A stretch of DNA of 42,021 nucleotides. It comes from Chloroflexota bacterium. GTDB lineage: Bacteria > Chloroflexota > Anaerolineae > Aggregatilineales > Phototrophicaceae. The notes under the pieces were generated by a model. It worked only from the letters and a program-made list of their open reading frames with translations. It was not told where the DNA came from and searched no databases. Shown here piece by piece: positions 7,475-16,533 of this stretch; position 1 is the stretch's first letter; each line of letters opens with the position of its first letter. Location of the stretch: positions 1 through 42,021 of the forward strand of contig JAPOWK010000078.1 in NCBI GenBank assembly GCA_026707665.1, given 5' to 3'. The translations under genes were made by a program, and so were the position numbers.

Positions 7475-7570
7475 GGGGGTGGATGTGTCCCGGTGGATGC
7501 CCCGGTCTTCAAAACCGGTGGGCGGTTGCGCAGAGCAGGCGCTGGTGGGTTCGACTCCCATGCACTCCCG
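7475..7570 (+). tRNA. selC: tRNA-Sec (anticodon UCA)
   Basis: This is a 96-nt tRNA with the features that set bacterial selenocysteine tRNA apart. The acceptor stem 7475-7482 pairs with 7562-7569 (seven pairs including one G-U, eighth position G-G). The D stem has six pairs, GTGTCC / GGATGC (7485-7490 with 7495-7500), and a CGGT tetraloop. The anticodon stem CCGGT/ACCGG encloses CTTCAAA, giving anticodon UCA at 7509-7511. A long variable arm runs 7519-7544, and the T loop is TTCGACT (7550-7556). The discriminator is G7570 and CCA is not encoded (ACA follows). It decodes UGA as selenocysteine with SelA, SelB and SelD, none of which is in the window. The unpaired acceptor position is the only irregularity. 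Confidence 0.88.
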
Positions 7571-7616
7571 ACAGGTTGACGATTCCCCTGGAATGTGATC
7601 GAATATGCGGATCTTT

Positions 7617-7645
7617 GCGCGAGGGCGTGTCCTCGCGTTCTGTTT
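7617..7645 (+). terminator. Rho-independent terminator after tRNA-Sec
   Basis: The hairpin CGCGAGG / CCTCGCG (7618-7624 with 7631-7637) has a GCGTGT loop and is followed by TTCTGTTT. It lies 47 nt after the tRNA and before the DUF262 gene, so that gene is probably transcribed separately. Confidence 0.65.
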
Positions 7646-7670
7646 GGATCTGTAGTATTGGGGTATCGGA

Positions 7671-9593
7671 ATGTCCTCATTTCGCAATGCGGTTGATATT
7701 GATATCTGGCCAGTTAGCAAACTCATGGATGCTGTGTCCAGCAGTCCTATAGGTAACAATAGAGTGACAATTCCCGAGTTTCAACGCCGGCTGGTGTGGA
7801 ACCAAGCAACGAGAAAAAAGTTGATAGAGTCCATCAAGAGAGGCTATCCCTTTGGATCAATTCTGATCTATGAGGATATAGCGCGTGGACAAGCTGCTAG
7901 AGACGGCAAGCGTTACTACAGCCTTATCGATGGTTTGCAGCGCACACAAGCGCTCATGAGCTACGTGGAGCATCAGAACGGTTATTTTACACGCGCGGAT
8001 CTGGACGAAGAATTCGTGGATTCGGTGGCTGCGCACTTGGGCAAGTATTCTGATGAATTCAAGGACAGAATCCGGCTAACGGTTGTTGAATGGGTCAAGG
8101 GCAAGCGGAGCTACGAAGCGCAAGACGGCTGGCAAACGGGCAATCTAATCGAGACACTTATTAGAGATGCGCTCAAGTATCCGCCGGATTCCAGTCGGTT
8201 TCGGGACTTGTACTTTGAATTCAACCGCAACGATGACTTGACTCGGCAATTGGGCGGCTTTCTTGATGCCGTTAGCGGCGAAGTGAAGATTGTCCTGGAC
8301 GCGAAAATACCAGTTCTCACCTACAGCGGTCCTTCGTCCGAACTTCCCAGCGTCTTCGAACTGCTCAATTCCAAAGGCACGGTATTGAGCCGATACGAAA
8401 TATATGCAGCCCGATGGATCGATTGTCGCCAGCAAATCGCAAACACAGAAGTCATTGAAAACATTTGGAAGAAATATGAAACACTGGAGGATGAAGGATT
8501 TACCTTGGAAGTCTCCCAGGAAGCGTCTGATGACGAATCGCGGCGCACCCGATGCTACTCGCTGTTTGACTATTTGTTTGGACTGGGACAATGTCTTGCG
8601 GACAAGTTTCCGCGGCTGTTCAAACCCGTGAAGGATGATCGACCCAGCTCGGTCGGTTTCAACATGCTGACCGCCTGCCTTGGCTTACGCCTGCAAGACA
8701 TGGCCAACTTGCCGGAGGAAATAGGCGAACTGGCTTGGGCGGATCTGGAACGCTGTCTGCTGGAATCGACGCGCTTCGTTGACAACATTCTTAAGCCAGT
8801 GCTCGCCACGCCGCAATACGGGCGCAAGCTGGGACCCATTTACCACAGCGAATTAATGATAGTTTCGACGATTGCAACCGCCTTCCAAGTGAAATATGGC
8901 AAACGCGATCTCTCTGAAAACGACGACTGGCGAGTAGATCGCCGCAAGCTGAAGCAGAAACTGCCCATGTTTTATCTCTATGAGATTCTGCATGATGATT
9001 GGCGCGGATCGGGCGACAGCAAACTCCACGAAGCCGTTCGGAGCCTCCGCTATGTCGATAGCGCGCCTCCCACCAAACAGCGATGGGTGCAGGTGTTTGA
9101 CGACTGGTACTATGACAATCAGGAGAGCCTTGTACATTCCAAAGACGCGAAACGGCACGTACGGGATTCCCGCCCTGAGTATCTCTTGCTGAAGTACATC
9201 TTTGTAAACAAGCTGGCGAAAGCCAAGACTTATCATGTTGAGCACATCATTCCTGTTGCGCTGCTTCAGTCGCAAATGGACGAAGGCGAAGAGTGGCCGA
9301 TTAACACGATTGGCAATCTTGCCTTGCTGGAAAAAGCTGGCGAATTAAGACATAACGTTCAGACCTTTGACGTGCTTTTGCAAGACAAGCGGCGGCGGGG
9401 AGAGATTTCAGCAGAAGAGCAGACAAGTCAGTTACTCGACTACGAGCAGCAGTTGCAGTGCCCTGCTAGTCTTTTGCCCGATCCGCTGACCAAGGATCGT
9501 TTCGAAACCTTCCTGCGAATACGCTTCGACCTGCTCAAATCCGAATTCCTAACCGTCTGGCGCGACCATATCCCGCCTGACCCGCAAATCTAA
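7671..9593 (+). CDS. DUF262 and HNH (DUF1524) fusion protein, GmrSD-type
   Basis: This 640-residue protein carries an N-terminal DUF262 (ParB/sulfiredoxin-like nucleotidase) domain with 'IPEFQRRLVW' (34-43) and 'LIDGLQRTQAL' (85-95, the DGQQR-type motif). A long helical middle region follows, then a C-terminal HNH nuclease of the DUF1524 type with 'HVEHIIPVALL' near residues 521-531 and a downstream 'NTIGNLALL' segment. The arrangement is that of GmrSD type IV restriction enzymes, which cut glucosylated or otherwise modified phage DNA using NTP, and of related defence effectors; the target is unproven here. It begins 100 bp after selC and looks less GC-rich than its neighbours, consistent with acquisition. 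Its last four bases overlap the convergent TPR gene. Start ATG 7671 has only a weak Shine-Dalgarno. Confidence 0.88.
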   Translation: MSSFRNAVDIDIWPVSKLMDAVSSSPIGNNRVTIPEFQRRLVWNQATRKKLIESIKRGYPFGSILIYEDIARGQAARDGKRYYSLIDGLQRTQALMSYVEHQNGYFTRADLDEEFVDSVAAHLGKYSDEFKDRIRLTVVEWVKGKRSYEAQDGWQTGNLIETLIRDALKYPPDSSRFRDLYFEFNRNDDLTRQLGGFLDAVSGEVKIVLDAKIPVLTYSGPSSELPSVFELLNSKGTVLSRYEIYAARWIDCRQQIANTEVIENIWKKYETLEDEGFTLEVSQEASDDESRRTRCYSLFDYLFGLGQCLADKFPRLFKPVKDDRPSSVGFNMLTACLGLRLQDMANLPEEIGELAWADLERCLLESTRFVDNILKPVLATPQYGRKLGPIYHSELMIVSTIATAFQVKYGKRDLSENDDWRVDRRKLKQKLPMFYLYEILHDDWRGSGDSKLHEAVRSLRYVDSAPPTKQRWVQVFDDWYYDNQESLVHSKDAKRHVRDSRPEYLLLKYIFVNKLAKAKTYHVEHIIPVALLQSQMDEGEEWPINTIGNLALLEKAGELRHNVQTFDVLLQDKRRRGEISAEEQTSQLLDYEQQLQCPASLLPDPLTKDRFETFLRIRFDLLKSEFLTVWRDHIPPDPQI

Positions 9594-10213
9594 GCCCGCC
9601 GACCCCACCTCGGAATCAACCGCCACAGCAGGCGCTGCGTCCTTAAAATCAGCAGATAGCCCTGCGTCTCGCTGTGGTTGTCAAATTGCCGGCCGCCGCC
9701 GCGGCGCAGGTAGGCGCTCAAATCGGCGATCGCCCCATCTAGCTTGAATTGGGCGGCCCGCGCCCGTCCGCGCGCTTCATAGGCGCCCAGCAGATCCGGA
9801 TTCAGCTCCAGCGTCCTTGTCAGATCGGCTTCGGCATCGGCGTAACGTTTGCGCTCTTCGTAAGCGAGCGCCCGGCTGAAATAGGCTTCCTCGAAATCGG
9901 GCTCGATGTGGATCGCCATCGTGTAATCGTTAATCGCCGCATCGTATTCGCGCCGCTGCCCGCGTATATGGCCGCGCTCCAGGTATGCGGCCGCCAGATA
10001 GGGTTCTATCTCAAGGGCGGCGTTGATGCTCTTCAGCGCTTCGTCCCCACGTCCGAGCGCCGCCAGCGCCTCGCCACGGCAGACATAAGTCTCGGCAATA
10101 TCGCCCAGGCCGAGCTTGATAGCGCTGTCGAACAGAGCGATCGCCCCTTCAAAGTCGCCAGCCTCCAGCTGCCGCAAGCCCCGGTCGTAATAGCTGTCTT
10201 CAAGCTGTGTCAA
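9590..10213 (-). CDS. TPR-repeat protein (soluble)
   Basis: This 207-residue protein has no signal peptide or TM segment and consists of four to five tetratricopeptide repeats: 'YYDRGLRQLEAGDFEGAIAL', 'AETYVCRGEALAALGRGDEA', 'AAYLERGHIRGQRREYDAAI', 'EAYFSRALAYEERKRYADAE' and 'GAYEARGRARAAQFKLDGAI'. It should be a protein-interaction scaffold; no partner is suggested by context. The only reasonable start is TTG 10213, because no ATG or GTG lies nearby in frame, so the N-terminus is uncertain. It is convergent with the DUF262 gene, overlapping it by 4 bp, and divergent from the GT-C gene. Confidence 0.8.
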   Translation of the reverse strand: MTQLEDSYYDRGLRQLEAGDFEGAIALFDSAIKLGLGDIAETYVCRGEALAALGRGDEALKSINAALEIEPYLAAAYLERGHIRGQRREYDAAINDYTMAIHIEPDFEEAYFSRALAYEERKRYADAEADLTRTLELNPDLLGAYEARGRARAAQFKLDGAIADLSAYLRRGGGRQFDNHSETQGYLLILRTQRLLWRLIPRWGRRA

Positions 10214-10273
10214 GGGAATTCTCGAATTCGATGGGACCTTCGCTCTCCGCTACTGTAACGTAAATCAGCGCGG

Positions 10274-10301
10274 GTGCAAGCGATGGCGCTTGCCTTATAA
10301 T
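10274..10301 (+). promoter_or_regulatory. Promoter upstream of the GT-C/membrane protein operon
   Basis: A perfect -10 box TATAAT (10296-10301) has a weak -35 GTGCAA (10274-10279) 16 bp upstream. The -10 overlaps the in-frame ATG at 10300, so transcription starts beyond that ATG. This supports the TTG start at 10360. Confidence 0.5.
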
Positions 10302-10359
10302 GGAGACTGTTCGAGATTGCGCCGGAGAATCTGGCCGCGCTGACATTCAGGGGACCGCC

Positions 10360-11787
10360 TTGCCACGCCGATTACTTTATCTCTTGCTCTGCCTGCAGGT
10401 GCTCACCCACCTCTTCTGGCTATCGCCGGCGGCGCATTCCGGGCAGGTGGCGATTCCCTGGATGATGAACCGGGGCTTGACGCTCTTCGGTGAAATCTGG
10501 GAACAGCACGCGCCCGGCAGTTCCCTGCTCGCCGCGGCCGCGCAATCGCTGTTTCGCATCGACCCCGGTCTGCTGGTCAAGCTGCTCAACATCGGGCTGG
10601 TTTTGGCGCTGACTGTCCTGGTCTATCTGTTGGCGCGGCAGCTCGCGGGCGGCGGCTGGGCGGGTCTGCTGGGCGCCGCCGTCTTCGCCTGGTGGGAGCC
10701 GGTCTACGGCAATGTCCTGCTCTACTTCGAGACCTTGCTGGCGCTCTGCGTCGCTGCCGCGCTGCTCGTCTTTCTGCGTGCCGGCGAGCGTCCATCTCTT
10801 AGGCGGATCGCGCTGGTCGGCTTGTTGATGGGCGCCGCGACCCTATTCAAGCAGCATGCCTGGCTGGCGGTCGGCATCCTCGGTCTTTGGCTGCTGTTGA
10901 TCGAGCGGCGGCGTCAGAGCGCGCTGGTCTACGCTGGCGCGGCGCTTGCGCTTCCGCTGTTGCAGTGGGTCGCGCTGTGGAGCGCCGGTCTGCTCGAAGG
11001 CTACCTCTTCTGGAACTGGACATTCAACCTCAGTGGAGCGATGGACGGCGTACCGCTCGACGGAGATCTCTTCCGCAAGCTGCTGCTGACCAACGCGCTC
11101 GTCTTCCCCTTTATCGTCATCGCTTGGCGCGATAATCGGAAGCAGCTTGTCCTGGTGGCGCTGTGGCTGGCGGGTTTGACCCTGCTCTATCCACGCGCCG
11201 GGGAAAACCACGCGATGGCGCATCTGCCCTTGGCGGCCGTGATGTCTGGCGTGGTGCTGGCGAAGCTGCCAGCGCATCTTGGCGACAGGCGGCTTTGGGA
11301 CGGGGCGCGCGCAATCTTGGCCGGCTTGCTTGTCGCTGGCGGCATCGGCTGGCTCTGGACGGGCGCGGTCAGTTATATCCCGACGCCGCTGGGACCGGGC
11401 GCGATCCTCGCCTACGACGAATTTCGCGAACTGGCGTCGCAACTCAGCGAGCGCGCTGAGCCTCACGACACGCTCTTTGTGCTGCCAGAAACGGATAGTA
11501 CGCCGCAGCTGCACCCGCTGACGGGCATGCTGCCGCCCGGCGTCTGGGTCAAAGGCTGGCACTGGTATTTCAAGCCGGCGCACGTCCTGGAGGAGTTGAC
11601 CGCCGGCTGGGAAGCTAATCCGCCGACATGGATAGTGGTATTCCCCAGCCTGACAGCGGCCGGCGAGCCAGGCATCAAAACATTGCTCGATATCGTGGCG
11701 GCGCGCTACAGGCCCGCATTCGAATCGGCCGAGATTTTCGACCACGGACGGGCTCTCGTATACCACCTGAATAGCGCGAACGAATGA
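10360..11787 (+). CDS. GT-C type membrane glycosyltransferase (GT39/PMT-like)
   Basis: This polytopic membrane protein (475 aa from this start) has about ten hydrophobic segments in its first ~350 residues and a soluble C-terminal part. The early loop with 'GLTLFGEIWEQHAPGSSLL' resembles the first extracytoplasmic loop of GT39/ArnT-like transferases, where acidic residues and a 'H.PG' motif sit. Such enzymes transfer a sugar from a polyprenyl-phosphate donor to a lipid or protein acceptor outside the membrane. The start is put at TTG 10360, preceded by AGGGGACCGCC; the in-frame ATG at 10300 overlaps the -10 box. It overlaps the next gene by ATGA, so the two are translationally coupled. Acceptor and sugar are unknown. 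Confidence 0.75.
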   Translation: MPRRLLYLLLCLQVLTHLFWLSPAAHSGQVAIPWMMNRGLTLFGEIWEQHAPGSSLLAAAAQSLFRIDPGLLVKLLNIGLVLALTVLVYLLARQLAGGGWAGLLGAAVFAWWEPVYGNVLLYFETLLALCVAAALLVFLRAGERPSLRRIALVGLLMGAATLFKQHAWLAVGILGLWLLLIERRRQSALVYAGAALALPLLQWVALWSAGLLEGYLFWNWTFNLSGAMDGVPLDGDLFRKLLLTNALVFPFIVIAWRDNRKQLVLVALWLAGLTLLYPRAGENHAMAHLPLAAVMSGVVLAKLPAHLGDRRLWDGARAILAGLLVAGGIGWLWTGAVSYIPTPLGPGAILAYDEFRELASQLSERAEPHDTLFVLPETDSTPQLHPLTGMLPPGVWVKGWHWYFKPAHVLEELTAGWEANPPTWIVVFPSLTAAGEPGIKTLLDIVAARYRPAFESAEIFDHGRALVYHLNSANE

Positions 11788-13025
11788 CGGGCTCCGTGAT
11801 TCAGCTTTCGCCACGCGGCAAGACAATCTACCAACTCCTTAGCCTCATCGTGGCGCTGCTGCCGCTCTACGCGGCCGGTTTCTTGGCCACGGCGCTGCAT
11901 CAACTGCCGAATCAGCCGCTGGTCGGTCCCTTCGAGCCCAGCCTCATCGAGCGCATCGCCGGCCGCGCCTTTCAGCTCTTGATTCTCAGCGGGTTCGTCA
12001 GCGCCGGCATCATGATGGCGGGGGAAGGCATAAGCGTTCGATCGGCAATCTGGTTGCGGCGTCTCTGGACGGCCCTCGTGATCGCCTCGGTTGTCGCCAG
12101 TCCATTTGAATACGGCGCGGCGCTGGACCTGGCGGCTGCAATCGCCCTGCTGTCGCTTCTGGCGGCGAGCTATCGCGCTGGCGGTTCATCGGTCTACTTA
12201 CGCCTCTGGCAAGTGGGTCTGCTGCTGATCGTCGTGAGTCTGGTTGCGGCGCAGATGCTCGACATTCGCGCGGTCGCCGCCACCCGCGCCTTCCGCCTCC
12301 AGGTCGCCTTTCCCATCACCGGGCTGAGCGTCATGTTCTGGCTGATGCGCCGTTACAGCCGGGTCGAAGCGGACTGGGCGGCAGACGGCCTACGCATCGG
12401 CGCGCTTTTGGTCTTGCTCGCTGGCGGGCTGATCAGCCTGGGCCGGTTGGGGCTGCCAGCGCCAGTCAGCTTGGGCGCGACGCCGCTGATCCCGCTCTGC
12501 TTCATCATCCTGGCCGGGCACAGTTACCGCGCCCTGAGCAGCCGAAACGAGAACGCCTCGCTCGCGCCGCATTGGATCGCCACGGCGACGCTATTTTGGC
12601 TGGTCGGTGGCGGCTTCCTCGGCGCGCTGAGCATCCAGCCGGCGATCAACGAAGCGATGCGCGGGACCGACTTGTCTCGGGCGCAAGATTGGTTGGCCGG
12701 CTGGGTTTCGCTGGCGATCGTGCTGGCTTATGCGAATGAGAGCGCTTCATCGCTGCGCGGGGACAATCGGCGCGTGACCGGATACGTGCCGCTCTGGCTT
12801 ATTACCTTCGGCGTCGCGCTGGCGAGTATCGTGTTGGCTTGCCGCGGCGCTGTACAAATCTACCTGCGCGACGTGGCGGATGTCGATGCATCAGCCCTGC
12901 CAGAACTGCTTCTGCCGCTGACCGTCGTCTGGATCATCTGTCTGCTCGCTGTCGCCGCCGGCATCGTGATCTACGCGCTGGGCTTTTTGCTGCGGCTTCC
13001 GCGGATTGTGGTGATCGACACTTAA
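11784..13025 (+). CDS. Polytopic membrane protein of unknown function
   Basis: This 413-residue protein is almost entirely hydrophobic, with roughly ten to twelve predicted TM helices and short loops. I do not recognise a family motif. Its ATG lies in the ATGA overlap with the stop codon of the GT-C gene, so it is probably made in a fixed ratio to that enzyme. It could be an accessory subunit, a flippase-like protein or simply co-expressed. There is no signal peptide distinct from the first TM helix. The 3' end faces the convergent metallophosphoesterase gene with only 12 bp between stop codons. Confidence 0.75.
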   Translation: MTGSVIQLSPRGKTIYQLLSLIVALLPLYAAGFLATALHQLPNQPLVGPFEPSLIERIAGRAFQLLILSGFVSAGIMMAGEGISVRSAIWLRRLWTALVIASVVASPFEYGAALDLAAAIALLSLLAASYRAGGSSVYLRLWQVGLLLIVVSLVAAQMLDIRAVAATRAFRLQVAFPITGLSVMFWLMRRYSRVEADWAADGLRIGALLVLLAGGLISLGRLGLPAPVSLGATPLIPLCFIILAGHSYRALSSRNENASLAPHWIATATLFWLVGGGFLGALSIQPAINEAMRGTDLSRAQDWLAGWVSLAIVLAYANESASSLRGDNRRVTGYVPLWLITFGVALASIVLACRGAVQIYLRDVADVDASALPELLLPLTVVWIICLLAVAAGIVIYALGFLLRLPRIVVIDT

Positions 13026-13037
13026 ACGAAGGAATTC

Positions 13038-13808
13038 CTATCCCGTCAGCTTCGGGCGAATCCAGTCCAATGCAGGATAACCCAGCTTCTCCCAATCTCT
13101 TAAGGTTGCCGCCGCATCATAGGGAACGCGGCGCATATCGACGCTCAGCACGCCGTCTTTCCACTCCAGAATCGCCCATTCGGCGACGCCCGGAACCCCG
13201 AAGGACAAACCGACGCTGCCCGGGTTGATCACGCGCCAGCCATCCACTTGCCGATCGAGCGCCAAATGCGTATGACCGCAGAGCGCCAGCTTTCCACCGC
13301 GGTCCAGCAGCGCGTCAGCCGCCTCTTCGTCGGCGCTGTCGGGGCGTAGCGCGACGGATTCATCATCGCCGGGAATGGCGTGAAAGCCGAAAACGCGGCC
13401 GTAGCCTTCGACATCCAGCCGCAACTCGCGGCCCAGGATATCGCGCAGCAAGGCAAAATCTGTCCAGTTGAGCCGCTCCATATTCCATTGATAGATGGCG
13501 CTCATGCTCAAGATGTTGTCGCGAAAAGCGGGGAAGTCGCCTTCATCCTGCGGCGGCGGGAAGGCGATGCGAGCGCCGGTCGCCAAATAGCGGTCAGTGT
13601 TGCCGCCGATGATCTTGACGGCGTCTTCGCCATGCTGCTCGCGCAGGCTGATCAGCGCTTCAATGCACTCGTGTGGCTGCCCGCCTAGGGCGGCCAAATC
13701 GCCCAGGCACCAGATTAGGTCGAAGTCGCCGCTGCGATCCAGGTCGGCGAGGGCCGCCTCCAGCGCGGGTAAATTGCCGTGAATGTCAGAGATTAGCGCC
13801 AGACGCAT
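13038..13808 (-). CDS. Metallophosphoesterase (YfcE/calcineurin-like)
   Basis: This 256-residue calcineurin-like phosphoesterase has all standard metal-site motifs: 'ISDIHGN' (D8, H10), 'CLGDLAALGG' (D37), 'GGNTDRY' (the N of the GNHD-type motif), 'LCGHTHLALD' (the GHTH motif) and 'NPGSVG', typical of the YfcE/MJ0936 branch. Members hydrolyse phosphodiesters or phosphomonoesters with Mn or other divalent metals; the biological substrate is usually unknown. Start is ATG 13808. It is a single gene on the minus strand, convergent with the preceding operon and divergent from the FnIII protein. Confidence 0.88.
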   Translation of the reverse strand: MRLALISDIHGNLPALEAALADLDRSGDFDLIWCLGDLAALGGQPHECIEALISLREQHGEDAVKIIGGNTDRYLATGARIAFPPPQDEGDFPAFRDNILSMSAIYQWNMERLNWTDFALLRDILGRELRLDVEGYGRVFGFHAIPGDDESVALRPDSADEEAADALLDRGGKLALCGHTHLALDRQVDGWRVINPGSVGLSFGVPGVAEWAILEWKDGVLSVDMRRVPYDAAATLRDWEKLGYPALDWIRPKLTG

Positions 13809-13905
13809 AATACACCCTGTCCTTAGCCCTTAGCGAGTCAGGTGGACAAAGTGTAACACGGATGCGTAGTGAAAGTTGTCTTGAACGAAATTAGAAATTG
13901 ATCCT

Positions 13906-13933
13906 TTGCAACGGCTTCAATTGGATCTATACT
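13906..13933 (+). promoter_or_regulatory. Promoter of the FnIII surface protein gene
   Basis: A -35 TTGCAA (13906-13911), a 16-bp spacer and a -10 TATACT (13928-13933) are followed by a leader of about 70 nt. That leader ends in a strong AAGGAG (13999-14004) seven bases before ATG 14012. Confidence 0.55.
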
Positions 13934-14011
13934 GTTGCGTAATCTTACTATATATGTTTGAGATAGATTTTCGATTGTGGCTCTGCCGTCATCTCTGCAA
14001 GGAGAAACCCG

Positions 14012-16120
14012 ATGTCGCGCAATATTATCTCAATGATCATGATTTTTTGTACGTTTTTCCTCTTCTCCTCCCTCGTCCAGGCGCAAGAAAGGCTAGCCCG
14101 ACCGCAGAATCTCAGTGTCTCCGGCAACACCCTTTCCTGGGACGCAGTGCCCAATGCTGACCGCTATCGCCTACGCTGGCGCGGAACAGGAGCCTATCGC
14201 TTTGAAACTCTTGCTGATTCCCAAACTTCATACACATTCACAGGACTGTCGCAGGGAGTGCTTTACCGGGCCCAGGTGCGGGCGCTGGCCGACGATTCGA
14301 GCGGATTCAGAGACAGTCGCTGGAGCGGTGCTATTCAGTTCCGGGCAGCATCGCCGACCGCTACGCCGACGGAAACGCCAACAGTAACGGCGACGGACAC
14401 CTCGACAATTACACCAACACATACTCCGACGAGCACTTCTACGGACGCCCCTACCGCGACAGAAACGGATCCCAGAGCGTTGCCAGCGCCGGCGAATCTG
14501 CGTCATGTATCAATCCGCGCAATCGCTTGGGATGAAGTCACTGGCGCGACTGGCTACCGCCTGCGCTGGAGGCAGCTGGGCGGAAGTTGGAATTATGAGC
14601 CTGTAAACGAACCGCTCACGGAACATACGATAAATGGACTGTCGGTCGGCTCAACTTACGATGTACAAGTGCGAGCGCTCGGCGATGGCGCAAACTACGA
14701 AAGTAAGGGACCTTGGAGCAGCGTTCTCCCACTAACGGCGGGAATGCCCCCAACGTCGACCAATACACCGACCGCGAGCGATACGCCAACAGCCACAAAT
14801 TCTCCCACCAAGACAGCCACCCCCGTCGCCACAGCAACGCCCTCCGAGATCGTACCGAAAGACTTGGACTCCCCCGCCAATTTCCGCCATGTTTCGGGGA
14901 CTACGGTAGCTTGGGATACGGTCACCGGCGCGACAAGCTACCGTCTGCGCTGGGGTCGGCCGGGCGGGGATAGACAATTTGCGACAGTGGCTGATTCTCA
15001 AACCCAATACACCATTGAGGGACTGAGCAATGGCTTAGTCTACGAGGTTGAAGCGAGGGCGCTCGGCGATGGCCAGTATTTCGAAGAAAAGGGACCTTGG
15101 AGTGGTGTCTTGCAGTTGACGGCGTCGCATTCAGTGACGCCAATCGACACACCGGTCGAGACAGATACCGCAGCACCGACGTCTACTACCACAGCGAAAA
15201 ACACCGCAACACCAACACCGACAGATACAGCTACCGCTACACGAACGGCAACGACAGCGCAGACACCTACACCTACTAGCACTGCGACAAACACCGCACC
15301 ACCAACATCGACAGATACAGCTACTAATGCACCAACCGCAACGCCAACGAACACGCCGACGCCTACACCTACTAGCACTGCGACAAACACCGCAACACCA
15401 ACATCGACAGATACAGCTACCTATACACCAAGCGCAACGCCAACGAACACGCCGACGCCTACACCAACGAACACAGCGACAAACACCGCAACACCAACAT
15501 CGACAGATACAGCTACCTATACACCAAGCGCAACGCCAACGAACACGCCGACGCCTACACCAACGAACACAGCGACAAACACCGCAACACCAACATCGAC
15601 AGATACAGCTACCTATACACCAAGCGCAACGCCAACGAACACGCCGACACCAACACCAACAAATACAGCAACAAACACCCCAACACCAACGCCGACAAAT
15701 ACAGCTACTTACACACCAACCGCAACATCGACGAACACGCCAACACCAACACCTACGAATACAGCTACCTATACTCCAACCGCAACACCAACGGCGACTG
15801 TAACTCCTAGCAACACACCAACGAATACGCCAACTGACACGCCCACGCCAATCCCGCCGCCAGGTCCTGTGAGAAATTTAGCTGCGAGCGAAGTAATACC
15901 GTTCCGTATAAGTGTAGACTTTGATCCGCCTAATACTGGTGGGCCTGTGACTCATTACATAATAAGAATTGCGGGCCAAGGAGACTCGGTTACAACAGTG
16001 TATAATGCGGGAAGGCACGAACTTCATTCTGGCCATGGGGGGGATCATTGGGCTAACGTTCAAGCATATGGTCCTGGTGGAAGTAGCGATGTAAGAACCG
16101 AATACGTCTTCTTGGGATAA
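14012..16120 (+). CDS. Secreted fibronectin type III protein with Thr/Pro-rich repeat linkers
   Basis: This 702-residue exported protein has a signal peptide at residues 1-24 (cleavage after LVQA). Three FnIII modules lie at about 29-112, 153-242 and 283-374, each with the 'W(D)..YRLRWR', 'YTI.GLS.G..Y.V.VRAL' strand pattern. They are separated by Thr/Pro-rich linkers, the last of which (about 377-610) is a mucin-like block. A fourth FnIII-like module (about 615-702) ends the protein. The long linker is built from a 32-residue unit repeated three times plus degenerate copies. No sortase, TM or other anchor is present at the C-terminus. The Thr-rich linkers are plausible O-glycosylation sites. 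Strong promoter-like and AAGGAG sequences suggest good expression. Binding partner unknown. Confidence 0.85.
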   Translation: MSRNIISMIMIFCTFFLFSSLVQAQERLARPQNLSVSGNTLSWDAVPNADRYRLRWRGTGAYRFETLADSQTSYTFTGLSQGVLYRAQVRALADDSSGFRDSRWSGAIQFRAASPTATPTETPTVTATDTSTITPTHTPTSTSTDAPTATETDPRALPAPANLRHVSIRAIAWDEVTGATGYRLRWRQLGGSWNYEPVNEPLTEHTINGLSVGSTYDVQVRALGDGANYESKGPWSSVLPLTAGMPPTSTNTPTASDTPTATNSPTKTATPVATATPSEIVPKDLDSPANFRHVSGTTVAWDTVTGATSYRLRWGRPGGDRQFATVADSQTQYTIEGLSNGLVYEVEARALGDGQYFEEKGPWSGVLQLTASHSVTPIDTPVETDTAAPTSTTTAKNTATPTPTDTATATRTATTAQTPTPTSTATNTAPPTSTDTATNAPTATPTNTPTPTPTSTATNTATPTSTDTATYTPSATPTNTPTPTPTNTATNTATPTSTDTATYTPSATPTNTPTPTPTNTATNTATPTSTDTATYTPSATPTNTPTPTPTNTATNTPTPTPTNTATYTPTATSTNTPTPTPTNTATYTPTATPTATVTPSNTPTNTPTDTPTPIPPPGPVRNLAASEVIPFRISVDFDPPNTGGPVTHYIIRIAGQGDSVTTVYNAGRHELHSGHGGDHWANVQAYGPGGSSDVRTEYVFLG
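15325..15660 (+). repeat. 96-bp tandem repeat encoding a 32-residue Thr/Pro unit
   Basis: The segment ending GATACAGCTAC recurs at 15420, 15516 and 15612, a period of exactly 96 bp, with three nearly identical units and degenerate flanking copies. It keeps the reading frame and encodes [18 protein letters not shown] plus [17 protein letters not shown] sequence. Confidence 0.85.
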
Positions 16121-16177
16121 GAGAGGCAAAAGATGGCACTTGCATGTCCAACCAACCAACATAACAGGAGTGTCTAA

Positions 16178-16530
16178 CTAGGTTGTGTTGACATTTGCTC
16201 GTAACCAGATCATAGTGCCGACTAAGTGCAGAAAACCGAGATGTGATGTATCGAGATTCTCAAATCGAGAAAAGAAACGGCGGAAATGCTCAATTATATT
16301 GATGAAACGTTCTACCAGACTTCGCTCACTATTCTATCGTTTATCGTAGCCCCGCTCCTCTTGGCTCGCTGATGCAGCGGAATCACGACTTCTATGCGCT
16401 TTTCCAGCAAGCTATCCACAAAGGACTGCGCCGCATAACCCCGTTCAGCGATAACCCGCTGAAAGGCAATGCCTTCAATCAATTCCTCCGCCTGCGCACA
16501 TGGGAGAGTTTGCCTCTGGGGCGAATCCTG
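16178..16530 (-). pseudogene. IS5-family transposase remnant (3' part, frameshifted)
   Basis: Read on the minus strand, 16500 to about 16345 encodes 'AQAEELIEGIAFQRVIAERG' followed by a segment resembling the '(V)IPLHQRAKR' region. After a frameshift near 16325-16345, the remainder encodes 'SERSLVERFINIIEHFRRF' and '...HLVGTMIWLRANV', then TAG at 16178. This is the C-terminal third of an IS5-type DDE transposase. The catalytic Glu context (R-3-E) is present, but the Lys six residues on is replaced by Glu. The N-terminal two thirds and both inverted repeats are missing. The relic's upstream end abuts or overlaps the 5' end of the next plus-strand gene. Confidence 0.75.
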
Positions 16531-16533
16531 CCG

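Noticed and set aside
10843..11826. A 327-codon minus-strand frame opposite the GT-C gene
   Set aside because: Antisense shadow of a membrane protein gene; no motif, low-complexity Gln/Arg/Asp-rich composition.
15325..15660. Regular repeats considered as a CRISPR array
   Set aside because: Repeats are contiguous, in frame and lie inside a coding sequence without spacers.
15327..15803. A 158-codon frame in the Thr/Pro repeat region giving Gln/Arg/His-rich protein
   Set aside because: It is the shifted-frame reading of the 96-bp repeats, not an independent gene.
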